A stretch of 64,000 nucleotides of DNA. Source: Chitinophaga oryziterrae. Lineage in GTDB: Bacteria; Bacteroidota; Bacteroidia; Chitinophagales; Chitinophagaceae. This document shows, piece by piece, positions 27,474-37,384 of the stretch. The stretch is from positions 1,364,001-1,428,000 of the forward strand of contig NZ_WRXO01000001.1 of NCBI RefSeq assembly GCF_009758125.1. The letters run 5' to 3'. Made by a program: the position numbers and the translations under genes. The first letter of the stretch is position 1. Each line of letters begins with the position of its first letter. The notes under the pieces were generated by a model, which had not been told where the DNA came from, did not search any database, and was given only the letters and a program-made list of their open reading frames with translations.

Positions 27474-28310
27474 ATGCCTATCAATTTTTTTAGACATATC
27501 TGCACTCCTGATGATGCGTTTATTACCAGGATAAGTCCGCCGGAAAGCTTAAGAGATTTCGTTGAAGGGTTTTATTTATTTAAAACGCAGGATTTGCATG
27601 GAAGACAACTCTTTTTTAATGATGGTTATCCCGTAATAACCTTGATGCAACATCGTGGAAGTAAGATTCTGATCAATTTAAACGGCGATATCATAAATAT
27701 TGGCAATGCCTGGGTTTGCGGCGGTCTTCTGAAAAACATCTATTGTGAATCCTCTATCAATACTGAAGAGTTTTTTGTTATTCGCTTTAACCCCATTACT
27801 TTTTTTAAGTTGTTCAATATTCGTGAAAATGTCTTTGAGCATAAGCCGGTTTTTGATCTCGTGGAAATTATCACGGACGATTTTAGCGTTTTCAATAATG
27901 ACTTTTACAGCAATACCTCTGTTGAGCATAAAGTTGAAGCAGCAACTGGCTTTTTATCCCAAAGGATATGCGCAACTGCATTTCCAGATCTGTTAAAAGA
28001 CTTAATTAATCATATTGAGCAGGGGCGGAGCCTCACCGTCAGGGAGCTCTCAAAAGCATGCGGTGTACGCTTAAACTACAAATGGTTGGAAAGGAACTTC
28101 AAAAAGTACATCGGTGTATCCCCGAAAGACTATTTATTGCTTAGACGCTTTTTGAATGCTTATCGCAGTTTGGATTCATTATCTTCCAAAACCCTGTTGC
28201 AAACAGCTTTGGAACATGGTTATTATGATGATAACCATCTGATCAAAGACTTCCGGAGTTTTTCAGGCCAGTCCCCCAAAGCTTTCTTTCAAAACATCAG
28301 TCGTACCTGA
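27474..28310 (+). CDS. AraC-family transcriptional regulator (DUF6597-like sensor domain)
   Basis: 278 residues. The N-terminal half begins ISPPESLRDFVEGFYLF, a start seen in AraC proteins with a small beta-barrel sensor. The C-terminal half has the double helix-turn-helix: SLTVRELSKACGVRLNYKWL (about 195-214), then RSLDSLSSKTLLQTALEHGYYDDNHLIKDF with the typical ending GQSPKAFF. The ligand is unknown. It is divergent from map and convergent with another AraC gene, so no target operon is evident beyond possible control of map. Confidence 0.88.
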   Translation: MPINFFRHICTPDDAFITRISPPESLRDFVEGFYLFKTQDLHGRQLFFNDGYPVITLMQHRGSKILINLNGDIINIGNAWVCGGLLKNIYCESSINTEEFFVIRFNPITFFKLFNIRENVFEHKPVFDLVEIITDDFSVFNNDFYSNTSVEHKVEAATGFLSQRICATAFPDLLKDLINHIEQGRSLTVRELSKACGVRLNYKWLERNFKKYIGVSPKDYLLLRRFLNAYRSLDSLSSKTLLQTALEHGYYDDNHLIKDFRSFSGQSPKAFFQNISRT

Positions 28311-28360
28311 TATATTGTTAGCATGCGCGTTTGTTACCGAAGGTCTGTTATTAAAGTGTC

Positions 28361-29272
28361 TTAAACACTCAACATTACTTCTGAACTTCTTTTATTTCTA
28401 TACTCCTGTGGAGAAACTCCCATTGTCTTTTTAAATATCCGTGAAAAGTAATGCTGGTCAGACATACCTACTTCCAGGGCAATTTCCTTGATCCGCTGTT
28501 TTGTAAACAGGAGGTACTGACAGGCTTGCTGCATTTTCAGGTGATTATAATACTCGATAGGAGAGAACCCCGTTTTTTTCCGGAATAACAGGGAGAAATG
28601 AGAAGGCGAAAACCGGACATGCTGCGCAATCTTCTCCAGTGTAAGATTTTGATCTACATTCTTCTGCATATAGTCGATAGCACTATCTATGGTGTCTGTT
28701 TCAGTATTATTCATCCGGGATTTGTTTTTCTCCTGGTAAATAAAAGTAGACAGATAATGCCAGAGATACATATTACTGTACATCAGGTGTTCCATGCTGT
28801 AACCCCGTTCCAGCGGAGTATATATCTCGTTGAATAACCGGATTGTTTTTTCACTGTCCGGTATGAACCCACTGTAACTATTTAAATATTGATGTATTTG
28901 TTTTACCCAGTCACCGGCAGATTCACCCTTGAAATGAATCCAGAAGATTGTCCAGGGATTATTTGCATTGGCTGCATAGGTATGTCTTGTTAAAGCAGGT
29001 ATAAGATAAAAATCACCAGGTGATATCTTATATTCCTGTTTATCTATGATCACACGTCCTTCTCCTTCATGACAATAAATAAGAATATGCTGATCGGTGC
29101 CATGCAAACGTTCTCTGTAATGGTAGCGGGCTTTCGGGTAATAACCCATATCAGTGATGTATAGTTTTCCGATCAGTGGATGGGTACTGCATTTATTGTT
29201 TAATACAGATCTTGGAATGATAACGGCCTTCTGTCCCTGGAAGCCGTCCTTTTTTCGCTGCCCCTTTACCAT
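28361..29272 (-). CDS. AraC-family regulator of the neighbouring glycoside hydrolase
   Basis: 303 residues from the ATG at 29272; a longer frame to 29308 adds 12 residues with no family support. The N-terminus is an AraC-type cupin (HILIYCHEGEGRVIIDKQEY, SPGDFYLIPALTRHTYAAN), the usual sugar-sensing barrel. The C-terminus holds two HTH motifs: LTLEKIAQHVRFSPSHFSLL and RIKEIALEVGMSDQHYFSRI, ending GVSPQEYRNKR. It is divergent from the GH2 gene with about 170 bp between the starts, where two similar half-site candidates occur. It likely activates the GH2 gene, and perhaps the susCD pair, in response to a sugar released from the glycan. Confidence 0.92.
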   Translation of the reverse strand: MVKGQRKKDGFQGQKAVIIPRSVLNNKCSTHPLIGKLYITDMGYYPKARYHYRERLHGTDQHILIYCHEGEGRVIIDKQEYKISPGDFYLIPALTRHTYAANANNPWTIFWIHFKGESAGDWVKQIHQYLNSYSGFIPDSEKTIRLFNEIYTPLERGYSMEHLMYSNMYLWHYLSTFIYQEKNKSRMNNTETDTIDSAIDYMQKNVDQNLTLEKIAQHVRFSPSHFSLLFRKKTGFSPIEYYNHLKMQQACQYLLFTKQRIKEIALEVGMSDQHYFSRIFKKTMGVSPQEYRNKRSSEVMLSV

Positions 29273-29306
29273 GTTAGTTTTTTGATAAAAAAGTAAGAAT
29301 GTCCAC

Positions 29307-29405
29307 AAGAATAATCATATAGTGGCTCCTTGTTAAAGGTAAAAAAAGTTTTTTTGTAAAGAAGTATTGATTCTTTGCTTTTAAATAAGAATAAATCAAC
29401 TATAT
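29307..29405. promoter_or_regulatory. Candidate AraC binding repeats between regulator and GH2 gene
   Basis: Two same-direction elements, AAGAATAATCATATA (29307-29321) and AAGAATAAATCAACTATA (29387-29404), lie 80 bp apart in the divergent region. Direct half sites are usual for AraC proteins. The region is AT-rich, so chance similarity is possible. Confidence 0.3.
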
Positions 29406-29440
29406 TATTACCACATAAATGAATACACACGTTAGGAAAC

Positions 29441-32239
29441 ATGTCTGAAATTACTAAACACATTAAACTGGTATTGTTGGTAGCAATGATGGCTATTCAT
29501 GTTGCAGTGCCGGCACAAAACAGGATCTCGCTGGCCGGGAAATGGCAATTCCGGATAGATAGAGACGATCAGGGTATTAAACAGCAATGGTACGTCCGGC
29601 AATTGAAAGATCCCGTGAAATTACCCGGTGCTATGCAATCTCAGGGGTATGGGGATGAACCTTCTGTCAACACAAAATGGATCGGTGAAAGATATGAATC
29701 TTTTCTGACGGAGGAGAAATATGCACCTTACCGCAAAGATGACAACTTCAAATTCCCCTTCTGGCTAACGCCCAAAAAATATTATACGGGTGCTGCATGG
29801 TACCAGCGGGTTATTAATATCCCACCGCAATGGGCCGGTAAACATATCAGTCTTACACTGGAACGTTGTCATTGGGGAACCACCGTTTATACGGACAACC
29901 AGCTCATCGGAGCAGACAGTAGTCTGGCCACCCCGCATGTATATGACCTGAGCCATCTCAGCCCGGGTAAACATACACTCAGTATCCGTGTAGATAACCG
30001 TTACCTCTCAGAAGTAGGTATCAACGCTCACAGTGCCAGTGATCAGACACAGGGTACCTGGAATGGCATTGCAGGAGACATTGTACTGGAAGCAGGCAGC
30101 CCGGTTTTCGTAAAGCAGGTGCAGGTTTATCCTGATATCCTCAACAGGAACGTTCAGCTTAAAATAATCCTCGGTCATACCGGTAATGCAATTTCAGCAG
30201 GCAGTCTTTCTATATCCGTAGATCAGTTACCTGCATTAAAGAAGTCCTTCAGCAACAATGACAGCACGTTATCATTTACCTATCCAATGGGGGACCGTCC
30301 TGTATTATGGGATGAATTTAACCATACACTATATCAACTCAGGGTCCAACTGCAAACAGCGGATAAGAAAAACACTGATAACAAAGAGATTAGTTTTGGA
30401 ATGCGTAGTGTAGGTACTGCCAACTCAAAAATAACGGTCAACAATCATCCTGTATTCCTGAGGGGAACGTTGGAATGCGCCATCTTCCCGTTAACTGGTT
30501 ATCCACCCACAGACACGGCTGCATGGGCCCGGATTTTCCGCATTATAAAGGCGCATGGTCTCAATCATATGCGTTTTCATTCATGGTGTCCGCCGGAAGC
30601 AGCCTTTACGGCTGCGGACCATGCCGGTGTATATCTTTCTGTTGAAGTGGATTGCTGGGCAAGGGTAGGAGATGGATTATCTGTGGATAATTTCCTGTAT
30701 GAAGAAAGCAACCGGATCATTGCTGCCTATGGTAATCATCCTTCTTTTCTGATGATGGTGCCCACTAATGAACCGGCGGGAGGTAAAAACCGTGACCCGT
30801 ACCTGGCGGCATTCGTAAAATACTGGAAAGACAAAGATAAACGACGTCTTTATAGTGCTGGTTCAGGATGGCCGGCTATTGCAGAAAATGATTATCATGT
30901 AATGCCAGAACCGCGTATTCAAGCCTGGGGGGAAGGAATTAAAAGCGTCATTAATGCCCAGGCTCCCAATTCACAGTTTAACTTTAAAGAAAAGATCAAA
31001 GACAATAAACCGGTTGTAGCACATGAAATAGGGCAGTGGTGTGTATATCCTGATTTCACAGAACGAAAGAAATATACCGGCTTGTTACAGGCGCGCAACT
31101 TCGATATTTTCTACGACTTCATGAAGAGAGAACACCTGCAGTCGCAGGCACATGATTTTCTCATGGCTTCCGGAAAGTTACAGGCATTGTGTTACAAAGC
31201 AGATATAGAAGCCGGTATGCGTACGGACTATGCAGGTTACCAGTTACTGGACCTGCACGATTTTCCTGGTCAGGGTACTGCATTGGTAGGGATTCTGGAC
31301 CCTTTCTGGAACAGCAAACCTTATTTCACGCCCGCAGCCTTCCACCGTTTCTCTTCTGCAACAGTGCCACTTGCAGTGATCAGTAAGTTTACATGGAAGA
31401 ATGCTGAAGTATTTACGGCTGCTGTACAGATTGCCCATTTCGGAAAAGAGCAATTGCGGAAAGTACCCGTAAAATGGAAGATCACCGGCAAAAATAAACG
31501 GGTAATAGCGAATGGGACTTTATATGCGGACCTCGACCTGAAGAATGATAACCAGGCAGGTAATATCTCCTGTAAACTTTCCGGTATCAGCAAAGCAGAA
31601 AAGCTCAACCTGGAGATCATATTGGATGGATTAGGAGCAAATGACTGGGACTTCTGGGTATATCCCGATACGTTAAATGTGCAACCTGGTGCTGATATCA
31701 CGGTCACGGACGCACTCACACCTGCAATATCTGCAAAGCTGGAAGCCGGGGCTACTATATTATTGCTTTTAAGCAATAAAATCACTGAAAAGAAAGGGGC
31801 TTCTATTAAAACAGGGATGTCTACGATCTTCTGGAATACGGCATGGACTGAGGGGCAACCCCCTCATACATTGGGTATTCTATGTGATCCTGCATCACCT
31901 CTTTTTAATGATTTTCCAACGGAATACTATTCTAACTGGCAGTGGTGGGATATCATTCATACTGCTCAGCCGATGCACCTGGATAATTTTCCTGCTGAAT
32001 TAAAACCATCTGTACAATTGATAGATACCTGGTATGAAGCGAGGAAGCTGGGTATATTGTTCGAAGCGAAGGTAGGAAAGGGGAAGATAGTGGTGACTTC
32101 CATTGACCTGCAACATGATCTGGATACAAGGTTAGCTGCGAGGCAGCTTTATCATAGTTTGCTGTCATACATGCATACAAAAGCATTTGATCCTTTAGTC
32201 GCAGTAAGACCGGAACAAATACAAGAACTATACAAATAA
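29441..32239 (+). CDS. Glycoside hydrolase family 2 enzyme (beta-galactosidase/glucuronidase-like), secreted
   Basis: 932 residues with an N-terminal signal (HIKLVLLVAMMAIHVAVPAQ) and AGGA 4 bp before the ATG. Domain order follows GH2: sugar-binding jelly roll (ISLAGKWQFRIDRDD; YYTGAAWYQR; GTWNGIAGDI), Ig-like domain, then the TIM barrel with HPVFLRGTLECAIFPLTGYP. The acid/base is Glu 444 in MVPTNEPAG and the likely nucleophile Glu 529 in VVAHEIGQWC. A C-terminal beta-galactosidase small-domain-like part ends in a strand-rich module (KIVVTSIDLQHDL). It should act in the periplasm on oligosaccharides imported by the convergent SusCD pair, releasing terminal beta-linked sugar; the exact sugar is not readable. 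Transcription ends at a shared bidirectional hairpin. Confidence 0.9.
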   Translation: MSEITKHIKLVLLVAMMAIHVAVPAQNRISLAGKWQFRIDRDDQGIKQQWYVRQLKDPVKLPGAMQSQGYGDEPSVNTKWIGERYESFLTEEKYAPYRKDDNFKFPFWLTPKKYYTGAAWYQRVINIPPQWAGKHISLTLERCHWGTTVYTDNQLIGADSSLATPHVYDLSHLSPGKHTLSIRVDNRYLSEVGINAHSASDQTQGTWNGIAGDIVLEAGSPVFVKQVQVYPDILNRNVQLKIILGHTGNAISAGSLSISVDQLPALKKSFSNNDSTLSFTYPMGDRPVLWDEFNHTLYQLRVQLQTADKKNTDNKEISFGMRSVGTANSKITVNNHPVFLRGTLECAIFPLTGYPPTDTAAWARIFRIIKAHGLNHMRFHSWCPPEAAFTAADHAGVYLSVEVDCWARVGDGLSVDNFLYEESNRIIAAYGNHPSFLMMVPTNEPAGGKNRDPYLAAFVKYWKDKDKRRLYSAGSGWPAIAENDYHVMPEPRIQAWGEGIKSVINAQAPNSQFNFKEKIKDNKPVVAHEIGQWCVYPDFTERKKYTGLLQARNFDIFYDFMKREHLQSQAHDFLMASGKLQALCYKADIEAGMRTDYAGYQLLDLHDFPGQGTALVGILDPFWNSKPYFTPAAFHRFSSATVPLAVISKFTWKNAEVFTAAVQIAHFGKEQLRKVPVKWKITGKNKRVIANGTLYADLDLKNDNQAGNISCKLSGISKAEKLNLEIILDGLGANDWDFWVYPDTLNVQPGADITVTDALTPAISAKLEAGATILLLLSNKITEKKGASIKTGMSTIFWNTAWTEGQPPHTLGILCDPASPLFNDFPTEYYSNWQWWDIIHTAQPMHLDNFPAELKPSVQLIDTWYEARKLGILFEAKVGKGKIVVTSIDLQHDLDTRLAARQLYHSLLSYMHTKAFDPLVAVRPEQIQELYK

Positions 32240-32243
32240 ATAA

Positions 32244-32276
32244 AAGAGGGTGTATCGTACTTTGATACACCCTCTT
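32244..32276. terminator. Bidirectional terminator between GH2 and susD genes
   Basis: A perfect 13-bp stem (32244-32256 with 32264-32276), 7-nt loop GTACTTT, with A/T runs on both flanks. It lies 4 bp after the GH2 stop and 49 bp after the susD stop on the other strand. Its apical half (TGTATC...GATACA, loop TACTTT) matches that of the hairpin at 2385-2422. Confidence 0.82.
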
Positions 32277-32325
32277 CTTTTATTTGTGGATTAAAGACTG
32301 CAGGCTCTTATAGAAATCCGGTCAA

Positions 32326-33852
32326 TTACTTCCAGTATGAATTTTGTTCTGCTTTGGAATTAGAATTAATCTCATCCTGTGGTATCGGGAAATAATCATG
32401 TTTTTTAACCACATAAAACTGTTTACCTACCTTATCGCTGTTAGTCAGTTCCTGTTGCAATAACCCCCATCTTTTCAGGTCATAAAAACGCTGACCTTCG
32501 CGTGCAAATTCAAGCATCCGCTGGTGTCTGATCTCTGCCATCATCTGGGTTTCACCCAGACCGGCAGTTAATGCAGGTAACTTGGCCCTGTTGCGGACCA
32601 GAGTGATATATGGATAGGCGTCCACCGGCCTGCTTTGCATTGTTACAGCCTCGGAAAGTAACAATAATACATCCGCATACCGGAGTGCTTTTTCATTAAT
32701 GTTGGAAGTATAACTACCGCCATTGCTACCGGTAAGCTCATTATCCTTTGTATAGTTTTGGTATTTCTTATACATGGATTTATAACCGAACTGTAAGCTG
32801 AATGCGCTGAATGGTTTATTATAAAATGTAGCCCCGGGATAATCCCACATCAGCGTCGCATACATTCTCGGGTCAAGTTCATCGGTAGTTGTTTTTTCAA
32901 TTTGAAATTCATTGAACAACTTATCAGTAGGACTCACTTCGAACCAACCGGAAACTTCCGAAGGGGCAAACTCCTGTGCGGTAGTAACGCCGATCGATTC
33001 ATTGGCATTTTCCCCTGCCCAGGGATTCGTACCGCCTACATCAGCAAGCTGGATCTCAAAAAGAGACTCTATATTATTATCATTTGCAGCAGTAAAATTA
33101 TCACCGTAATTGGTCATTAGCTGATAAGTGAAAGGAGCAACAGTTAACTGTTTTAAGGTAGTCTCTGCATTAGGCCAGTCTTTAAGATAAACGTAGGACT
33201 TACCAAGAAAACCAAGTGCGGAACCTTTGGTGGCCCTGCCCAGATCTGCCGCGGAATAGGAGAGAGGCAGGTCTGCAGCAGCTTCGGTGAAATCTTTTAT
33301 TGCCTGTGCCCAGATATCGGATTCTGCAGAGACAGGAATAAAATAATCAGCAGTTGAAACAGGGACGGTGGTTCTTAAAGGAACAGCTCCAAAATTTACC
33401 GCTAGAATATAGTAGTGCAACCCCCTCAGGAATTTCGCTTCTGCAATGTATTGTTTCTTTTTAGTATCATCTAAACCGCTGACTTTATCAATATTCTCCA
33501 GGATCTGGTTAGCCCGGAAAATGGCACGGTAAGAAATATTAAACACGTTGTTGGCAGCGGCATTATCCGGAGTGTTGGTAAAGGTGGAAAGCTGGTACAA
33601 ATAACTCACATCATTTCTGATGAAGAAATCATCTCCTCTTCCATTGGAAAGTTCAACACCTCTTACTCCCCAGTAACCACCATCTACATTCTTGAATAGT
33701 CCGTAGGTTGCTGCGAAGGCGCTTTGTACATCCGCTTCATTTTTCCAGAACGTTTCGGTAGTGATCTTATTAGGGTTGGTGAGTTCCAGGTTTTTGCTGG
33801 AACAGCCTGCCATAACAACCGTTGTTGCTATTGCAAAAAATATTTTATTCAT
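32326..33852 (-). CDS. SusD/RagB-family outer-membrane glycan-binding lipoprotein
   Basis: 508 residues. The lipoprotein signal MNKIFFAIATTVVMAGC places Cys 17 as the acylated residue. The SusD fold is shown by TETFWKNEADVQSAFAATYG, FLRGLHYYILAVNFGAVPL (TPR-like helices with the RG.YY pattern) and the C-terminal RHQRMLEFAREGQRFYDLKR, followed by FPIPQDEINSN. SusD proteins cap the SusC barrel from the cell surface and hold the glycan. It directly follows susC (14 bp), as is standard, and is convergent with the GH2 gene. Confidence 0.95.
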   Translation of the reverse strand: MNKIFFAIATTVVMAGCSSKNLELTNPNKITTETFWKNEADVQSAFAATYGLFKNVDGGYWGVRGVELSNGRGDDFFIRNDVSYLYQLSTFTNTPDNAAANNVFNISYRAIFRANQILENIDKVSGLDDTKKKQYIAEAKFLRGLHYYILAVNFGAVPLRTTVPVSTADYFIPVSAESDIWAQAIKDFTEAAADLPLSYSAADLGRATKGSALGFLGKSYVYLKDWPNAETTLKQLTVAPFTYQLMTNYGDNFTAANDNNIESLFEIQLADVGGTNPWAGENANESIGVTTAQEFAPSEVSGWFEVSPTDKLFNEFQIEKTTTDELDPRMYATLMWDYPGATFYNKPFSAFSLQFGYKSMYKKYQNYTKDNELTGSNGGSYTSNINEKALRYADVLLLLSEAVTMQSRPVDAYPYITLVRNRAKLPALTAGLGETQMMAEIRHQRMLEFAREGQRFYDLKRWGLLQQELTNSDKVGKQFYVVKKHDYFPIPQDEINSNSKAEQNSYWK

Positions 33853-33866
33853 GATGAATGATTTAA

Positions 33867-36800
33867 TTATAATGATAACTGAATACCGAGTGATATTACG
33901 CGGGCAAGAGGATAGGCCACATGGCCAAAGTCAACACCTCTGTCCAGAATACTGCCTGATCTGCCAATATCCGGATTGTAGCCGCTGTAATTCGTTATGG
34001 TAAATAAATTATCCGCGCTGATATAAGCGCGCATGGAAGTGATCTTGAATTTATTGTTCAGACTTTCCGGGATAGTATAACCTATCTGTAATGTTTTGAG
34101 ACGGAAATAAGAACCACTTTCAAGGAAGCGGGAAGAGCTCTGTGTATTAAAGTTCGGATCATTGATAACGGCTCTCGGAATGTTGGAATGATTGGTAGGT
34201 GTCCATGCATTCAAGGTAGCGCGGGAATAATTAAACTCCAGGTTCATACCTTCAAGGTCCTGTCTTAAACCATTGTATATTTTATTGCCGGAAGTACCCT
34301 GCATAAATATGTTCAGGTCAAAATTAAAGGCGGATAGATTCGCGCCAAGTCCGTACTCAAACTTAGGAAAAGGACTACCGCAATTCACCCTGTCAGAATT
34401 ACTGATGCTACCGTCGCCGTTCGCGTCAAGGAACTTAATGTCTCCGGCAGAAGCATTCGGCTGGATCACCTTCCCGTTTTTATCCTTGTAGGCATTTACC
34501 TCATCCTGTGATTGGAAGATTCCCTCTGCTTTGATCAGGTAAAAAGCACTCACCTGGCCACCGGCTTCAGTAAGTGTGGTAGACGCACCGTGGTGGGTAG
34601 GCTGTCCGCCAAATATCTGCTGGGAACCTGTACCCAGTTCAATCACTTTATTCTTTATAGAGGAGAATGTTCCATATACGGAGTAATTCAGTACCCCTAC
34701 CTTACTGCCATAATTAATTCCCAGTTCAAACCCTTTGTTTTGCAGGATACCTGCATTCACGGTAGGGTTTGCAGAAGAACCGGCAGAACCGGGAATAGGT
34801 ACTTCTAACAGTACATCAGTGGTTCTTTTTGTAAAGTAATCAGCGCTCATATTCAGTTTGCCGTTCAGGAAACCAGCATCGATACCGGCGTTGATTGTTT
34901 CTGTATTTTCCCATTTGATATTGGGAGAGGCAAAAGCCGTCTGGATTGCACCAAACCATTTCTGCTGAGCTGAGCCTATTACATAATTGATGTTGGAAGC
35001 GATGGCGGCACTATACTGATAATCCCCGATTTCCTGGTTGCCCAGTATACCATAACTACCTCTTATTTTCAAAGAAGATAATACATTGGGATCTGCATGA
35101 AAGAACTTTTCATTGGAAAGGTTCCACCCTACAGCAACAGAGGGGAAGTTCCCGTACCTGTTGGCTTTGCCAAAACGGGAAGAACCATCTCTTCTGAAAC
35201 TGGCAGTGAGCAGATACCGGTTATCATAAGAATAGATCACGCGTCCGAGTTGGGATAAAAGCACACTTTCTGTACTGTTGCCACCTACTGTAGCAGCACC
35301 GGATGCAGCATCGAGTTCTTTTATTCCGTCGGGGAGATTTGTTTTACTGGCTAGCCAGTAATTATATTTCAGTCGCTGGTAAGCATATCCTGCCAGTACC
35401 TGGAGACTATGTTTTCCGAAATCTTTATTATAATTCAGTGTATTTTCCAGCAATACCAGGTTGGTGCGCTCCTTGGTCTGACTGAGGTCATTGGTGGAAT
35501 GTGCGAACAGGCCACCTACCACATAACGGCGCTGGTAATCGTCTGTATTACCGAAAGAGTTGGTGTATCCAACATTGAACTTATACTTTAAATTTGGCAA
35601 AATGGAAACTTCCGCAAAGGCATTTGCGAGAATAGAAGTCAATTCGTAACTGATATCTTCAAGATGTAACTGTGCCACAGGATTGGCCACATTCACAACT
35701 GGTCCTGATGCACCGGAATAACCACCCACCGCACTGGAGTCGTAGATGTTAAACACCGGAATCATTTTTGCGGCAGAACCAACAGGATTACCTCCCTGTC
35801 CGCCCCAGCCTCCCGGCATGCGGATCCATCTTTCTCTTGTCATCAGCACTGTTTCACCGATCTTCAGACGGCCTTTGGTGGCTTCTGACTTAACGCGAAC
35901 GCCATAACGTTTGTAGCCTGTTACGTCCACAATACCATCCTGGTCAGTGTATTGTCCGGACATGCTGTATTTTGCGGTCTCACCGCCACCACTTACACCC
36001 AGGTAATACTGTTGTATAGGTGCCGTTCTGTAAATAGCATCCTGCCAGTCGGTCCCTTTACCGAGTTGTGACGGATTTGCGGCAATGGCCAGTCTTGGCA
36101 GACCGGCTGCATCATGTGCGGCATTACTCACTGTAGCCCATTCAGATGCATTTAGTACATCATACTTTTTGAGGATCTTCTGGAAACCTAAATTGGCATT
36201 GAACTGGATAACGGCCTTGCCGGGTTTACCGGATTTGGTGGTCACCAGAACAACTCCATTTGCAGCTCTTGATCCATAGATAGCGGCAGCAGACGCATCT
36301 TTCAATACATCCATTGATTCAATATCTCCGGGAGCAACATTATTGATGTTGGCAACCTGTACACCATCTACAATATAGAGGGGATCAGCATTATTGAATG
36401 TTCCTACTCCCCTTATCAGGATGCGGGTACCGGAACCGGGATCCCCTCCGGCAGATTCTACTGTTACACCAGGTAATTTACCCTGCAATGCACGGCCCAC
36501 ATTACTAACACCTTCTGTCTTAATATCTGCGCCTTTTAAAGATGCAATGGCCCCGGTAAGATCCTTTCGTTTTACCGTACCATATCCGATTACAACTACC
36601 TCATTTAAACCGGAAACACTGCGTTTAAGGGTTATGTTGTAGGAAGAAGCATCTTCCACCTTAATCTCAAGCCTGTCATACTCCATGGAGGAAATAACAA
36701 GTGTACTGCCTTTGGCCGCATCAATCGTAAATACTCCTTTATCATCAGTCATGGCTCCTTTTGCGGTGCCTTTGACCTGAACAGAAGCCCCGAACACAGG

Positions 36801-36941
36801 TTCCTTATTATCAACATCCGTTATTTTACCGGATATCTTTTTCTGTGCATCTGCCATCAGGAATGAAAATAGAAATAATAGCAGCATGGTCGGTTTACAC
36901 CATGCTCGAGGTGAGAAGCTCACACCGTGGAAATTTGTCAT
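33867..36941 (-). CDS. SusC/RagA-family TonB-dependent outer-membrane transporter
   Basis: 1024 residues from the ATG at 36941, which begins a proper signal peptide (FSPRAWCKPTMLLLFLFSFL, then MADAQ). The frame is open to 37031, but that extension adds 30 residues ahead of the signal and is unlikely. Domains: carboxypeptidase-regulatory-like beta domain (KISGKITDVDNKEPVFGAS), the TonB box region ending NEVVVIGYGTVKRKDLTGAI, the plug (VESAGGDPGSGTRILIRG, IESMDVLKDASAAAIYGSRA), and the 22-strand barrel, ending FGHVAYPLARVISLGIQL. No STN domain, so it is not a cell-surface signalling SusC. It imports oligosaccharides bound by SusD. An unusual repeat lies upstream. Confidence 0.95.
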   Translation of the reverse strand: MTNFHGVSFSPRAWCKPTMLLLFLFSFLMADAQKKISGKITDVDNKEPVFGASVQVKGTAKGAMTDDKGVFTIDAAKGSTLVISSMEYDRLEIKVEDASSYNITLKRSVSGLNEVVVIGYGTVKRKDLTGAIASLKGADIKTEGVSNVGRALQGKLPGVTVESAGGDPGSGTRILIRGVGTFNNADPLYIVDGVQVANINNVAPGDIESMDVLKDASAAAIYGSRAANGVVLVTTKSGKPGKAVIQFNANLGFQKILKKYDVLNASEWATVSNAAHDAAGLPRLAIAANPSQLGKGTDWQDAIYRTAPIQQYYLGVSGGGETAKYSMSGQYTDQDGIVDVTGYKRYGVRVKSEATKGRLKIGETVLMTRERWIRMPGGWGGQGGNPVGSAAKMIPVFNIYDSSAVGGYSGASGPVVNVANPVAQLHLEDISYELTSILANAFAEVSILPNLKYKFNVGYTNSFGNTDDYQRRYVVGGLFAHSTNDLSQTKERTNLVLLENTLNYNKDFGKHSLQVLAGYAYQRLKYNYWLASKTNLPDGIKELDAASGAATVGGNSTESVLLSQLGRVIYSYDNRYLLTASFRRDGSSRFGKANRYGNFPSVAVGWNLSNEKFFHADPNVLSSLKIRGSYGILGNQEIGDYQYSAAIASNINYVIGSAQQKWFGAIQTAFASPNIKWENTETINAGIDAGFLNGKLNMSADYFTKRTTDVLLEVPIPGSAGSSANPTVNAGILQNKGFELGINYGSKVGVLNYSVYGTFSSIKNKVIELGTGSQQIFGGQPTHHGASTTLTEAGGQVSAFYLIKAEGIFQSQDEVNAYKDKNGKVIQPNASAGDIKFLDANGDGSISNSDRVNCGSPFPKFEYGLGANLSAFNFDLNIFMQGTSGNKIYNGLRQDLEGMNLEFNYSRATLNAWTPTNHSNIPRAVINDPNFNTQSSSRFLESGSYFRLKTLQIGYTIPESLNNKFKITSMRAYISADNLFTITNYSGYNPDIGRSGSILDRGVDFGHVAYPLARVISLGIQLSL

Positions 36942-37051
36942 ACAGAAATTGGGTTTAAGATTTTGGCGATAGTTTACATAACGTATGGTAAAGTTAGTTT
37001 TAATAAGAATAGCTAGATAGGGTTTTTTCATTTTTTATGTGGATAATCTTA

Positions 37052-37169
37052 TTAATTAAGTTCATATTTTGCCGGCGGATTAAAGATAATGTCCCAATGA
37101 CACTATTTTTAGCTACTTAATTAAGACCATATTTTACGGGTGGATAATATGTCTGAATGACACTATTTT
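37052..37169. repeat. Two imperfect direct copies of a ~55-bp element upstream of susC
   Basis: Copy 1 at 37052-37109 and copy 2 at 37117-37169 both run from TTAATTAAG through CATATTTT, a C/G-rich GGNGGAT block, and end in AATGACACTATTTT. A partial third copy (GTGGATAAT) lies near 37039. The pair fills the gap between the susC leader and the YcaQ-like gene. Nothing coding is apparent in it. It could bind a regulator of susCD. Confidence 0.65.
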
Positions 37170-37384
37170 AATTGCCGGCAAATTTTTAGGGTACAGGAAG
37201 AAGTTGTTCAGATTTTTTGGGAAGGTGACGATGCAAAAGGGTAGAACAAAGTTAGGAGTTATGGGGAAGGCAATGGAAAGAGATTGCCCCGACTGTAACC
37301 TGATGAAGCATTGAAAAATCACAAAAAGCCGATAGCGTTGAATCAGGACAAGAGGATGAATGATCTGTATACATCGGTAATATA

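Noticed and set aside
37231-37314. Short ORF with CPDC upstream of the YcaQ-like gene
   Set aside because: 27 codons with a single CxxC pair is not enough to support a gene.
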